DNA from: Azonexus sp.
Lineage (GTDB): Bacteria > Pseudomonadota > Gammaproteobacteria > Burkholderiales > Rhodocyclaceae
Assembly (NCBI GenBank): GCA_017983615.1
Contig: JAGOBB010000019.1
Coordinates: 1 to 44,851 of the forward strand
Direction: 5' to 3'
Length of the DNA: 44,851 bases
The position numbers and the translations under genes are program-made. The notes below the pieces were generated by a model. The model searched no databases and was not told the DNA's origin. It saw only the letters and a program-made list of their open reading frames with translations. Position 1 is the stretch's first letter. Each line of letters begins with the position of its first letter. Positions 7,803 through 17,020 of this stretch are shown piece by piece.

Positions 7803-8488
7803 TTGACCTTCTCCTTGGTATGCCGGATGTCGCGGCCTTCGACGACATAGACGACCTGCTCGGAGATGTTCTTGGCGTGGTCGCCGATGCGCTCGATGGC
7901 GCGGGCAATCCAGATGATGTCGATGGACGTCGTGATGGTGCGCGGATCTTCCATCATGTGCGTGATCAGCTGACGAATGATCGACTTGAACTCGGTATCG
8001 ACATCGGTATCGGCGCGGATAACGTCGGCGGCCTGCGGCGTATCGAGGCGGGCGAAGGCGTCGAGAGCCTGGCGGATCATGGCCAGCGCCGCTTCGGCGA
8101 GGTGGCGGATACCGACGCCGTACTGCCCCGGCAGGTGGCCGTTTTCGTAGATGCGTCGAACGCCCTTGGCGATCTTCTTGGCTTCGTCGCCAGCACGTTC
8201 CAGATCGGTGACGATCTTGCTGATGCCGAGGATCAGGCGCAGGTCTGAGGCGGTCGGCTGGCGCTTGGCGATAATGTGGGCGCAGTCGTCGTCAATCGCC
8301 TTTTCGAGTTCATTGACCTTGCGGTCGGTCTCGACAATGGTCTTGACGCTGGCCACCTCGCCGGTGGAATAGGCCTCGATGGCGGCGGAAACCTGGGTTT
8401 CGACCAGGCCACCCATCTGCAGCACATGGGTGCGCAGGCGGCTGAGCTCTTCGTCGAACTGGCTGGAAAGGTGTTGGGATTCGTTCAT
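7799..8488 (-). CDS. phoU: Phosphate signalling protein PhoU
   Basis: A 229-residue all-helical protein of two PhoU repeats that links PstB and PhoR, silencing the Pho response when phosphate is plentiful. The two metal-binding helices are clear: TDLERAGDEAKKIA in the first half and ARAIERIGDHAKNI in the second. Length is normal. The AGAGGAAAAG stretch before the ATG serves as ribosome site, and 13 bases separate it from pstB. In polyphosphate-storing relatives PhoU loss raises polyphosphate; that point is general knowledge of the family. Confidence 0.95.
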   Translation of the reverse strand: MNESQHLSSQFDEELSRLRTHVLQMGGLVETQVSAAIEAYSTGEVASVKTIVETDRKVNELEKAIDDDCAHIIAKRQPTASDLRLILGISKIVTDLERAGDEAKKIAKGVRRIYENGHLPGQYGVGIRHLAEAALAMIRQALDAFARLDTPQAADVIRADTDVDTEFKSIIRQLITHMMEDPRTITTSIDIIWIARAIERIGDHAKNISEQVVYVVEGRDIRHTKEKVK

Positions 8489-8501
8489 TTCTTTTCCTCT
8501 C

Positions 8502-9281
8502 TTAACCCATGCGGCCGGTGATGTAATCTTCTGTGCGCTTATCCTGCGGCTTGATGAAGATCTCGTCGGTCTTGCCGAACTCGATCAGCTCGCCGAGGTA
8601 CATGTAGGCCGTGTAGTCCGAAACGCGGGCAGCCTGCTGCATGTTGTGGGTGACGATCAGGATGGTCACGCGCTTCTTCAGCTCATGGACCAGCTCCTCG
8701 ATGGCGCCGGTGGCGATCGGGTCGAGGGCCGAGGTCGGCTCGTCGAACAACAGCAGTTCGGGATCGGTCGCCAGGGCGCGGGCGATGCACAGGCGCTGCT
8801 GCTGGCCGCCGGAGAGGTTGGAGGCGAGCTCGTTCAGTCGGTCCTTGACTTCGTCCCAGATCGCCGCGCCCTTCAAGGCGTGTTCGACCTTGTCGTCGAG
8901 TACGCGCTTGTTGTTTTCGCCGCGCACACGCAGGCCGTAGGCGACGTTCTCGTAGATCGACTTGGGGAAGGGATTCGGCTTCTGGAAGACCATGCCGATG
9001 CGCATGCGCACTTCGATCGGATCGACTTCCGGCGACAGCAGGTTGGTGTTGTCCGGGAAAAAGCGGATCTCGCCCTCGTAGCGGTTGCCCGGGTAAAGGT
9101 CGTGCATGCGGTTGAAGCTGCGCAGGTAGGTCGATTTGCCGCAGCCGGACGGGCCGATCAGGGCGGTGACCTTCTTGTCGTAGATCGGCATGTTGATGCC
9201 CTTGAGCGCCTTGGCTTCACCGTAGTAAAAGTTCAGGTTGCGGGCCTCGGCCTTGAGGGTCAGGTTGTCGTGAATCTGCAT
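8502..9281 (-). CDS. pstB: Phosphate ABC transporter ATPase PstB
   Basis: A 259-residue ATPase with Walker [10 protein letters not shown]-loop [10 protein letters not shown], signature LSGGQQQR, Walker B LLLFDEP and switch His in VTHNM. It powers the PstSCAB phosphate importer at the inner membrane. The ATG at 9279-9281 is preferred because it has a GGAG site and begins the normal MQIHDN end. The longer ORF to 9404 would run through the dispersed repeat at 9302-9339, giving meaningless extra residues. Confidence 0.95.
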   Translation of the reverse strand: MQIHDNLTLKAEARNLNFYYGEAKALKGINMPIYDKKVTALIGPSGCGKSTYLRSFNRMHDLYPGNRYEGEIRFFPDNTNLLSPEVDPIEVRMRIGMVFQKPNPFPKSIYENVAYGLRVRGENNKRVLDDKVEHALKGAAIWDEVKDRLNELASNLSGGQQQRLCIARALATDPELLLFDEPTSALDPIATGAIEELVHELKKRVTILIVTHNMQQAARVSDYTAYMYLGELIEFGKTDEIFIKPQDKRTEDYITGRMG

Positions 9282-9301
9282 CAGAGACTCCAGTTCAATA
9301 T

Positions 9302-9339
9302 TTTGATTTTGGCCATTATTTGGGGGCGACCGTAGCATT
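9302..9339 (-). repeat. Dispersed repeat copy 2, within the pst operon
   Basis: Core AATGCTACGGTC is on the minus strand at 9328-9339. Reading on, GCCCCC, AAATAA, TGGCC, AAAATC and AAAA follow. It lies in the 162-base gap between pstA and pstB, so it is transcribed with the operon. No T tract after a strong stem is present, so it should not end transcription. Confidence 0.85.
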
Positions 9340-9443
9340 TTGTTTCTTGCGCCGGGGCGCCCTGGCGCGAAGACGAGCCGCAGACAGTGCGTGTGGCACG
9401 GCAAGGCGAAGTTGACAAGATCAGGGCGTTCCGGCGCATGAAA

Positions 9444-10382
9444 TCACCACTTGATGTTCTTGCGCATCTTGTAGCGCAGATAAATCGCGATACCGTTCAT
9501 GGTCAGCACCATGGCCATCAACACGAAGCCGGCGGCGGCCGCATTGACTTCAAAGGCCGGGTCGGGGCGCGAGGTCCAGTTGAAGATCTGGATCGGCATC
9601 ACCGTGAAGGGCGACATCACCCAGTCGAACAGTCCCGCATTGACACCTTCGCTGACTTCGGTGAAGGGTACCGGCGGCAGGAAGGCAATGAAGGTCAGCG
9701 CGCCGATGGTGATGATCGGCGCCGTTTCTCCGATGGCACGCGCCAGGCCGATGATGACGCCGGTCAGGATGCCGGGCATGGCGTAGGGGATGATGTGGTA
9801 GCGGCAGGTCTGCCAGCGCGTCGCACCGACCGCCATCGAGCCTTCGCGGATCATCGCCGGAATGGCGCGGATCGCTTCGCGGGTGGAGACGATGATGATC
9901 GGCAGGATCAAGAGGGCCAGCGTCAGGCCGGCCGACAGGATGCTCTGGCCGAAGCCGAAGGTGTAGACGAAGATGCCGAGCGCCAGCAGGCCGTAGACGA
10001 TGGACGGCACGGCGGCCAGGTTGGTGATGTTGATCTCGATGATCTCGGTCAGCCAGTTGCGCTTGGCGTATTCCTCAAGATAGACGCCGGCCGCGACGCC
10101 GAGCGGCACGGCGGCCAGCGCGGTGACCAGCATGACGAGCAGCGAACCGACCCAGGCGGACAGGATGCCGGCCTGCGTCGCCCGGCGCGAGGCGAAGTTG
10201 AGGAAGAAATCGAGCGTGAAGCGCTCCGACCCCTTGGCCACCATGTCGGAAACGAGCAGGACGATGACCAGCAGCGCGACGGCCAGACAGAAGATGCCCA
10301 TCGCCTTGAAGATGGCATCCTTGAGCTTGCCCTTGGCGATCAGGGCGCGGATTTGTTCGGTAGTCAGGGAAGTCGGTTGCAT
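9444..10382 (-). CDS. pstA: Phosphate ABC transporter permease PstA
   Basis: A 312-residue permease, one of the two membrane subunits of the PstSCAB importer. About six hydrophobic spans are visible, the first at FCLAVALLVIVLLVSDM. The EAA-type loop that contacts PstB lies around ALRAIP-like sequence in TREAIRAIPAMIREGSMAVGA. The ATG at 10380-10382 has a GGGAGAA site and shares its last bases with the pstC stop (TGATG), giving coupled translation. An upstream in-frame ATG inside pstC is rejected. Confidence 0.94.
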   Translation of the reverse strand: MQPTSLTTEQIRALIAKGKLKDAIFKAMGIFCLAVALLVIVLLVSDMVAKGSERFTLDFFLNFASRRATQAGILSAWVGSLLVMLVTALAAVPLGVAAGVYLEEYAKRNWLTEIIEINITNLAAVPSIVYGLLALGIFVYTFGFGQSILSAGLTLALLILPIIIVSTREAIRAIPAMIREGSMAVGATRWQTCRYHIIPYAMPGILTGVIIGLARAIGETAPIITIGALTFIAFLPPVPFTEVSEGVNAGLFDWVMSPFTVMPIQIFNWTSRPDPAFEVNAAAAGFVLMAMVLTMNGIAIYLRYKMRKNIKW

Positions 10383-11317
10383 CAGTAGTTCTCCCGGAAT
10401 CGGCGGCGCAGCCACTGGCCGAGGATGTTGAAGGCCAGCGTGATCAGGATCAGCGTCAGGCCGGCGGCGAAGATGGTCTGGTAGCCGATCGAGCCGTGCG
10501 GCAGGTCGCCGAGCGCCACCTGGACGATGAACGAGGTGATCGTGGCGGCTGGTTCCATCGGGTTCCAGGTCAGGTTGGGCTGCATGCCGGCGGCCACGGC
10601 CAGGATCATCGTTTCGCCGACGGCGCGGGAGATGGCCAGGATGTAGGAGGCGGCCAGACCGGAGAAGGCAGCCGGGACGACGACGTGGAGCGCCGTGTGG
10701 AGGCGGGTCGAGCCCATCGCGTAGGAACCTTCGCGCAGGCTCATCGGCACGGCACGCATGGCATCCTCGGACAGCGAGGCGATGTAGGGCACGATCATGA
10801 TGCCCATGACCAGACCGGCGGAGAGCAGCGAGAAGCCCGGCAGTTCGGGAAAGATCTTCTGCAGCAGCGGGGTCACCATCAGCAGCGCGAAATAGCCGAA
10901 GACGATAGTCGGAATGCCGCCGAGCAGTTCGAGGATGGGCTTGGCGACTTCGCGCACCTTGCCGTTGGCGAACTCGGACAGGTAGATGGCGATGATCGTC
11001 CCCATCGGGATGGCAAGCGTCAGCGCCACCGCAGAGGAAACCAGGGTCCCGGAGACGAGCACCATGATGCCGAAATGGGCATCATCGAACAGCGGCGTCC
11101 ATTGGGTGTCGGTCAGAAAATCAACGATGCTGACATTCTGAAAAAAGTGGATCGACTCGGAGACGAGCACATAGACGATGCCGATCGTCGTCAGCACCGA
11201 AACGGCGGCGGCGGAAAACAGCAGCGCCTCGATGACCCGCTCGCTGGCGTGGCGCATGGCGTTCTTGGCCAGGCGATCGCTGACCACGGGCAGGTCGGAA
11301 GGAGTGTTTGCAGACAT
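10382..11317 (-). CDS. pstC: Phosphate ABC transporter permease PstC
   Basis: A 311-residue permease with a first span at about AAAVSVLTTIGIVYVLV, five or so further spans, and the coupling loop SEDAMRAVPMSLREGSYAMG. It pairs with PstA to form the phosphate channel. The ATG at 11315-11317 is chosen; a GTG five codons upstream (11330-11332) is possible, and neither has a strong ribosome site, consistent with low expression relative to PstS. A partial terminator separates it from pstS. Confidence 0.93.
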   Translation of the reverse strand: MSANTPSDLPVVSDRLAKNAMRHASERVIEALLFSAAAVSVLTTIGIVYVLVSESIHFFQNVSIVDFLTDTQWTPLFDDAHFGIMVLVSGTLVSSAVALTLAIPMGTIIAIYLSEFANGKVREVAKPILELLGGIPTIVFGYFALLMVTPLLQKIFPELPGFSLLSAGLVMGIMIVPYIASLSEDAMRAVPMSLREGSYAMGSTRLHTALHVVVPAAFSGLAASYILAISRAVGETMILAVAAGMQPNLTWNPMEPAATITSFIVQVALGDLPHGSIGYQTIFAAGLTLILITLAFNILGQWLRRRFRENY

Positions 11318-11352
11318 GGCTTGTGAATTCACCGGAGGAATTCCCTATGATA

Positions 11353-11384
11353 AAAGCCCGCCCCTTTCGGGGCTGGCTTTTTTT
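11353..11384 (-). terminator. Attenuator-like hairpin between pstS and pstC
   Basis: On the minus strand AAAAAGCC, AG, CCCC, a GAAA loop, GGGG, CG and GGCTTTT form a stem with a small internal mismatch, ending in a short T run. It sits in the 87-base gap after pstS. Partial read-through would give much PstS and less PstCAB, the known stoichiometry need of binding-protein transporters. It can also act on the plus strand, where the T run is longer. Confidence 0.65.
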
Positions 11385-11404
11385 GCGGAGAGGTGCAGCA
11401 AAAA

Positions 11405-12406
<1,002 letters not shown>

Positions 12407-12446
12407 GGGGTAACTCCTGCACAGGGTTGGACTGACTACGCTGTGC

Positions 12447-12493
12447 AGATTACCCATCGTTTGTTACAGCCAAATGACAGGCTGTAACAAACG
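12447..12493 (-). promoter_or_regulatory. PhoB-dependent promoter of pstS, inside a perfect 14-bp inverted repeat
   Basis: On the minus strand CTGTCATTTGGCTGTAAC (12463-12480) matches a Pho box: two CTGTNA half-sites 11 bases apart. Ten bases later comes TAATCT (12447-12452) as -10, the standard Pho geometry, giving a start near 12440. The box is embedded in an exact inverted repeat, CGTTTGTTACAGCC (12458-12471) and GGCTGTAACAAACG (12480-12493), with an 8-base loop; that stem may also end the upstream gene's message. Confidence 0.85.
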
Positions 12494-12514
12494 GGAAAAA
12501 CTACTACTTTTGGC

Positions 12515-13081
12515 CTATTTTGTCGGGCGCCCGGTCTTGATCCGCTCGACGCGACCCATCACGGCTTTCAGCTCGGCATCGTTGAGTGCGGCCAGCACAG
12601 CAATGCCGCCACGCAGTAATTCGCTCTTCTTGACCTCGGCACCGAGCCCGACCAGGCGCTTCTTCAGTTCGCCGATGCGGGCATACTCGGTTTCCGGCAT
12701 GGCGTAGCTGTCACGCACCAGCTTGATTTTTTTGGCCTTGGCCGGCTTTTCCGGCTTGGCAGATTGTTTCGCAACCGGCGCTGCCTGTTTCATCACCTTG
12801 GGCTGGTCGTACTTGATCGCCTGCGCCTTGACCAGCGCATCGGCCAGCACCTTCTGATTCTTGGCAACAGTCTCCTGGACCTTGGTCGGCTTGCGGACCG
12901 GCTTGGCCTTGACGGCAGCAGCCGCGGTTGCGACCGGCGTTGCCAGCTGGACTTCCGCTGCCGGCTCCTGGACCGCCGGTTTGGCTTCGGCCTTCGGGGC
13001 CGTGCGCGGCACCAGTTTTTTTGGTGGCTTAGGTGCTGCGGCCGGCTTGGCAGCAACGGGCTTTTTGTTTTGTACGGTCAT
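12515..13081 (-). CDS. Lys/Ala/Pro-rich protein with ribbon-helix-helix-like C-terminus
   Basis: A 188-residue protein of unknown function. Residues 1 to about 115 are low-complexity, rich in Ala, Lys and Pro like histone H1 tails. The C-terminal 70 residues look folded: a short strand (KLVRDSYAMP), a helix (ETEYARIGELKKRLVGLG), a turn and KKSELLRGGIAVLAAL, the order expected of a ribbon-helix-helix DNA-binding domain. It ends in GRPTK, like an AT hook. The ATG at 13079-13081 has a GGGAG site. The downstream stop lies 22 bases before the inverted repeat in front of pstS. A nucleoid-associated or regulatory role is inferred, and a palindrome in its own promoter region would suit autoregulation. 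Confidence 0.6.
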   Translation of the reverse strand: MTVQNKKPVAAKPAAAPKPPKKLVPRTAPKAEAKPAVQEPAAEVQLATPVATAAAAVKAKPVRKPTKVQETVAKNQKVLADALVKAQAIKYDQPKVMKQAAPVAKQSAKPEKPAKAKKIKLVRDSYAMPETEYARIGELKKRLVGLGAEVKKSELLRGGIAVLAALNDAELKAVMGRVERIKTGRPTK

Positions 13082-13108
13082 CTCTCTACTCCCTTAAAAC
13101 GGTATGAG

Positions 13109-13125
13109 CAGTTTAATCAGATTAA
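13109..13125. promoter_or_regulatory. Perfect palindrome between the RHH-like gene and rpiA
   Basis: GTTTAATCAGATTAAAC has two exact 8-base arms around one central base. It lies in an AT-rich stretch 28 bases upstream of the RHH-like gene's ATG and about 84 bases upstream of rpiA. A further ATTAAAC half-site follows at about 13136-13142. It is a good operator candidate; the regulator is not known. Confidence 0.5.
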
Positions 13126-13208
13126 ACCATTGAAAAATTAAACTTTTATGACAATTTGGCGAGCGCAAAAAAGGTAAAATGCGCGCCAAATCTCTCAAGA
13201 GCACCGCC

Positions 13209-13877
13209 ATGACCCAGGACGAACTCAAACAAGCCGTTGCCCAGGCCGCCGCCGACTATGTCGCGCAAACCGCGCCGGCCGGCAGCATCATCGGCGTCGG
13301 CACCGGCTCGACGGCCAATTTCTTCATCGACGCCCTGGCGCCGCTGAAAGACAAATACAAGGGCGCCGTCGCCAGCTCCGAAGCCACCCGCAAGCGACTC
13401 GAAGGGCACGGCATCACGGTCTTCGACCTCAATGACGTCACCGACATCCCGGTCTATGTCGACGGCGCCGACGAAATCGACGCCGGCCTGAACATGATCA
13501 AGGGCGGCGGCGGCGCGCTGACGCGCGAGAAGATCGTCGCCGCCGTAGCACGTGAGTTCGTCTGCATCTGCGACGGCTCGAAGCTGGTCGACACGATGGG
13601 CAAGTTCCCGCTGCCGGTCGAAGTGATCCCGATGGCCCGCGCCTACGTCGCTCGGGAACTTGCCAAGCTGGGCGGGCAACCGCAGGAACGTACCGGCTTC
13701 GTCACCGACAACGGCAACCTGATCCTCGACGTGCACGGCCTGCAAATCACCGATCCGAAAGGCCTGGAAGCTCAGATCAACCAGATCACCGGCGTTGTCA
13801 CCAACGGCCTGTTCGCCATCCGCCCGGCCAACCTGCTGCTGCTCGGCACGGCCGAAGGCGTCCGGACGATCCGCTGA
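13209..13877 (+). CDS. rpiA: Ribose-5-phosphate isomerase A
   Basis: A 222-residue enzyme interconverting ribose-5-phosphate and ribulose-5-phosphate in the pentose phosphate and Calvin pathways. [15 protein letters not shown] (phosphate site), DGADEID (catalytic acids) and [11 protein letters not shown] (catalytic Lys) are intact. The ATG at 13209 gives MTQDELK, as in E. coli RpiA; the in-frame ATG at 13179 adds 10 unrelated residues. It stands apart from the sugar-phosphate cluster at 31.7-41.4 kb but supplies the substrate of tkt. Confidence 0.95.
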   Translation: MTQDELKQAVAQAAADYVAQTAPAGSIIGVGTGSTANFFIDALAPLKDKYKGAVASSEATRKRLEGHGITVFDLNDVTDIPVYVDGADEIDAGLNMIKGGGGALTREKIVAAVAREFVCICDGSKLVDTMGKFPLPVEVIPMARAYVARELAKLGGQPQERTGFVTDNGNLILDVHGLQITDPKGLEAQINQITGVVTNGLFAIRPANLLLLGTAEGVRTIR

Positions 13878-13939
13878 TTCATTTTCTTGTCACATCGGGG
13901 CGCTAGTCTGGCGGAAATTCAAGTCCCCGGGAGCGCCCC

Positions 13940-14506
13940 ATGTTCTTGTCCGCCCATGAAATTGCCCGCAGCCGCGAGCACGCGCTGACCAATCTGTTTG
14001 ACCTCTCCACAGCCTGCCTGGAAGCCGGCCAGCGCTTTTCCGAGCTGTTTGCGTCGACCAGCCGCGAGGCGATCCATCACGGCAGCAAGCGCTGGTCGCA
14101 TTTTGGCCACGGCCAGGTCGAGTCGATGACCCAGTGGCCGGCTACCGTCTGGCTGGAAACCTCGGCCCGGACCAGCCGACTGCTGGACAACACACTGGAA
14201 ATCCTCGGCGAAGCCCAGAAGGCGATGATCCGCAGCGCCGAAGCCCAGGTTCGCGTCGTCGATGAAATCGTCTTTGCGACGATCAACCGTGCCACCAGGA
14301 CCAGCCCGTGGGAAGTCGAAATCGGCTTACGCGCGATGAAAACCTCGCTGGAAACGGCCGAGACCACCCTACAGGGGATGAGCGCCGCCGCCATCGAAAC
14401 CGTCGATCTGGCCGAACACGAAGTACACCAGATTGCCAAGACCGTGGCCGATGCCAAGCCGGCCACCCGCAAACGGACAGCCACCCGGCCGTCAGCAAAC
14501 CAATAA
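13940..14506 (+). CDS. Phasin-family protein (PHA granule coat)
   Basis: A 188-residue, mostly helical, amphipathic protein resembling phasins that coat polyhydroxyalkanoate granules. It has the usual long helices (about 5-150, with LFDLSTACLEAGQRFSELF) and a basic, Thr/Ala/Lys-rich tail (about 165-188). There is no signal peptide. GGGAGCGCCCC before the ATG includes a usable GGGAG site. It ends at a clear terminator, so it is probably a single-gene unit. The next gene is a patatin-like lipase, which could work on the same granules. Confidence 0.75.
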   Translation: MFLSAHEIARSREHALTNLFDLSTACLEAGQRFSELFASTSREAIHHGSKRWSHFGHGQVESMTQWPATVWLETSARTSRLLDNTLEILGEAQKAMIRSAEAQVRVVDEIVFATINRATRTSPWEVEIGLRAMKTSLETAETTLQGMSAAAIETVDLAEHEVHQIAKTVADAKPATRKRTATRPSANQ

Positions 14507-14529
14507 GCAGAAGGGTAGTCTCCATTCCC

Positions 14530-14554
14530 GCCCGGCCAGACCGGGCATTTTTTT
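14530..14554 (+). terminator. Rho-independent terminator after the phasin gene
   Basis: GCCCGG, loop CCAGA, CCGGGC, then ATTTTTTT: a 6-bp GC stem and a 7-T run, 24 bases after the stop codon. Confidence 0.85.
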
Positions 14555-14605
14555 GTCCACTTTTCCCGTTCCAGGCCTTAACCTGACCTGACTGACACCC
14601 GCCAG

Positions 14606-14640
14606 CGGTTTTTGGCCTTTTTTGGGATCGACCGTAGCAT
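14606..14640 (-). repeat. Dispersed repeat copy 3, abutting the patatin start
   Basis: The minus strand reads CATGCTACGGTC (11 of 12 core bases), then GATCCC, A6, GGCC and AAAAACC. On the plus strand its last bases, GTAGCAT, supply the A and T of the patatin ATG. Confidence 0.8.
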
Positions 14641-15664
14641 GTTCTCGCCCCACGGAAAATCAAGCATCCTCAATCTTGCGCTGCAAGGAGGTGGCGCACA
14701 CGGCGCTTTTACCTGGGGGGTGCTCGACGCACTGCTGGAGGACGGGCAGTTCGACGTCGAAGGCGTCAGCGGCACCAGCGCCGGGGCGATGAACGCGCTG
14801 TGCCTCGGGCATGGCCTGATGACCGGCGGCCGCGATGGCGCACGCGAAACGCTGGCCCGGTTCTGGACTGGCGTGGCTGGCAGCTCCCCCTTCTCTGCCA
14901 GCGGCGACCCGGACCCGAAAATTTCCGCCGCCTTGAAGCTGATGCTGCAATGGACCGACTATCTGAGCCCGGGGCAGCTCAACCCGCTCGACCTGAATCC
15001 GCTGCGCGACATTCTCGGCGAGCAGTTCGACTTCGCCCGCCTGCGCCGCGAGTGCCCCGTGCGCCTGTTCATTGCGGCCACCCACGCCAATTCGGGCCAG
15101 GTTCGAATCTTCCACAACCACGAACTGTCGGTCGATGTGCTGCTCGCCTCGGCCTGCCTGCCGACCATACACCGGACCGCTGTCATCGACGGCGAACCGT
15201 ACTGGGATGGCGGCTACAGCGCCAATCCGGCAGTCTTTCCACTGACCTGGCAGTGCCGCTCGCCGGATATCCTGCTCGTCCTGCTCACCCCGCTGCGCTA
15301 TGCCGATACGCCGGAATCGGCCGCCGACATTCGCCAGCGCCTGCTCGAATTGTCGTTCAACGCGACCTTCCTGCGCGAAATGCGGATGTTTGCCCACCTG
15401 CGCGAGCAAGCCGGCAAAGCCTGGTTGCCAAGCTGGCTGACGACCGGGCGGCTGGAAAGCCGCATCGCCCAGCTGCGCTTTCACGCAATCACCGCCGACC
15501 GCTTCCTCGGCGAACTGCCGGCTGAAAGCAAACTGGCAGTCAACCTGCCCTTTTTCGAACACCTACGCGACAACGGCCGGGAACATGCCCGCCAATGGCT
15601 GGAGACGCATCGGGCGGATGTCGGAAAACGGAACTCCCTGGACCTGCGCAAACTGTTCTACTAA
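14639..15664 (+). CDS. Patatin-like phospholipase
   Basis: A 341-residue Ser-Asp dyad hydrolase of the patatin family. The oxyanion loop LQGGGAHGAF (about 15-24), nucleophile Ser47 in GTSAG and Asp190 in DGG are all present. There is no signal peptide, so it is probably cytoplasmic. Neighbouring phasin raises the possibility that it acts on PHA or granule lipids, but that is inference. The ATG at 14639 coincides with the edge of dispersed repeat copy 3. A TTG at 14612 would extend the protein through the repeat (MAFFGIDRS) and is less likely. Ribosome site weak (GGGATCG). Confidence 0.85.
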   Translation: MFSPHGKSSILNLALQGGGAHGAFTWGVLDALLEDGQFDVEGVSGTSAGAMNALCLGHGLMTGGRDGARETLARFWTGVAGSSPFSASGDPDPKISAALKLMLQWTDYLSPGQLNPLDLNPLRDILGEQFDFARLRRECPVRLFIAATHANSGQVRIFHNHELSVDVLLASACLPTIHRTAVIDGEPYWDGGYSANPAVFPLTWQCRSPDILLVLLTPLRYADTPESAADIRQRLLELSFNATFLREMRMFAHLREQAGKAWLPSWLTTGRLESRIAQLRFHAITADRFLGELPAESKLAVNLPFFEHLRDNGREHARQWLETHRADVGKRNSLDLRKLFY

Positions 15665-15769
15665 ACACCATGTCTTCCTGACCTTGGGTACGCAATAGCC
15701 CCCGAGTTAACATTGTCAAACATCGGGTTTTCGGGAGAACATTGGGGCCAAGGCCGCCAAGGAACCTGC

Positions 15770-16945
15770 ATGGACACTCCACAACATCGATCCGAATTCC
15801 GGACGATCCTCGTCATTGATGATACCCCGTTCAACCTGACGCTGATGTCGGCTGTGCTCAGGAAGCACTACCACGTCAAGGAGGCATCATCCGGCCAGCA
15901 GGCGCTCGACATGCTCCAGTCCGCCCCCCGGCCGGACCTGATCCTGCTCGATATCATGATGCCGGTCATGGATGGCTACGAGGTCTGTCGACGCCTGAAA
16001 GCGGACCCAGTCACCACGAACATTCCGGTCATTTTCCTGACCGCCAACGTGTCGAGTGACGATGAGGAAAAGGGCTTCGAGCTGGGCGCCGTCGATTACA
16101 TCACCAAACCCATCAAGCAGCGCGTCGTTCTCGCCCGGATCAGGACACACCTTCAGCTCAAGGCGGCTTCTGACTTCCTGGAGGACAAAGCCGCCTTCCT
16201 GGAAAGCGAGGTCGCTCGCCGCGCCCAGGAAATCGAGGCCATTCAGGACGTCACCATCCTGGCCATGGCCTCGCTGGCTGAAACGCGCGACAACGAAACC
16301 GGCAACCACATCCGCCGCACCCAGTTCTACGTGCGTACCCTGGCTGAGAAGCTGCGCCCCCACCCCCGTTTCGCCGGCTTCCTGAACGACCATACGATCA
16401 AACTTCTGTTCAAGTCGGTACCCTTGCACGACATCGGCAAGGTCGGCATTCCCGACCACATCCTCCTCAAGCCCGGAAAATTCACACCGGACGAGTTCGA
16501 GATCATGAAGACGCACACCACGCTCGGCCGGGACGCCATCATCACGGCCGAGCGCCGCCTCGGCATCAACGTCGAGTTTCTCAGCTATGCCAAGGAAGTC
16601 GCCTACAGCCACCAGGAAAAATGGGATGGCAGCGGCTATCCGGAAGGCCTGGCCGGCGACGCCATTCCCATCTCGGCGCGTATCATGGCCGTCGCCGATG
16701 TCTACGACGCCCTGATCAGTCGCCGCCCGTACAAAGAACCGATGCCCCACGACAAGGCGGTCAGGCTGATCGTCGACGGGCGCGGAGCCCACTTCGATCC
16801 CGACATCGTCGATGCCTTCATCGATCTGCAGGACGAGTTCTTCGCGATCAGCCAGCGCTATGCCGATACGGATGCCGACATCGAGGAAAAAGCCCGCCAG
16901 ATCGACCGTGTCGTGGCGGGCGGGCTGGACATCCGGCAAATGTAA
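15770..16945 (+). CDS. Response regulator with HD-GYP domain
   Basis: A 391-residue RpfG-like protein. The receiver domain (about 10-130) has Asp61 (LILLDIMMP) as phosphoacceptor. After a coiled-coil linker (about 130-160) comes an HD-GYP domain with His220-Asp221 (LHDIGKVGIPDHILLKPG) and HQEKWDGSGYP at 281-291. Such domains hydrolyse c-di-GMP, so phosphorylation should lower the messenger. AAGGA precedes the ATG at 15770. The in-frame ATG at 15713 would extend it through untypical sequence. It is probably served by the hybrid kinase encoded two genes downstream. Confidence 0.92.
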   Translation: MDTPQHRSEFRTILVIDDTPFNLTLMSAVLRKHYHVKEASSGQQALDMLQSAPRPDLILLDIMMPVMDGYEVCRRLKADPVTTNIPVIFLTANVSSDDEEKGFELGAVDYITKPIKQRVVLARIRTHLQLKAASDFLEDKAAFLESEVARRAQEIEAIQDVTILAMASLAETRDNETGNHIRRTQFYVRTLAEKLRPHPRFAGFLNDHTIKLLFKSVPLHDIGKVGIPDHILLKPGKFTPDEFEIMKTHTTLGRDAIITAERRLGINVEFLSYAKEVAYSHQEKWDGSGYPEGLAGDAIPISARIMAVADVYDALISRRPYKEPMPHDKAVRLIVDGRGAHFDPDIVDAFIDLQDEFFAISQRYADTDADIEEKARQIDRVVAGGLDIRQM

Positions 16946-17020
16946 ATTTACCCTCCGAGCGAATCACGATAAAATTCACAAAAATTGCATAAATAGTATT
17001 TTTCTCTGGGAGTCATATCG

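Noticed and set aside
9302-9404. N-terminal extension of PstB to 9404
   Set aside because: The extra 41 residues are encoded by the dispersed repeat and a gap; the normal start with GGAG is at 9281.
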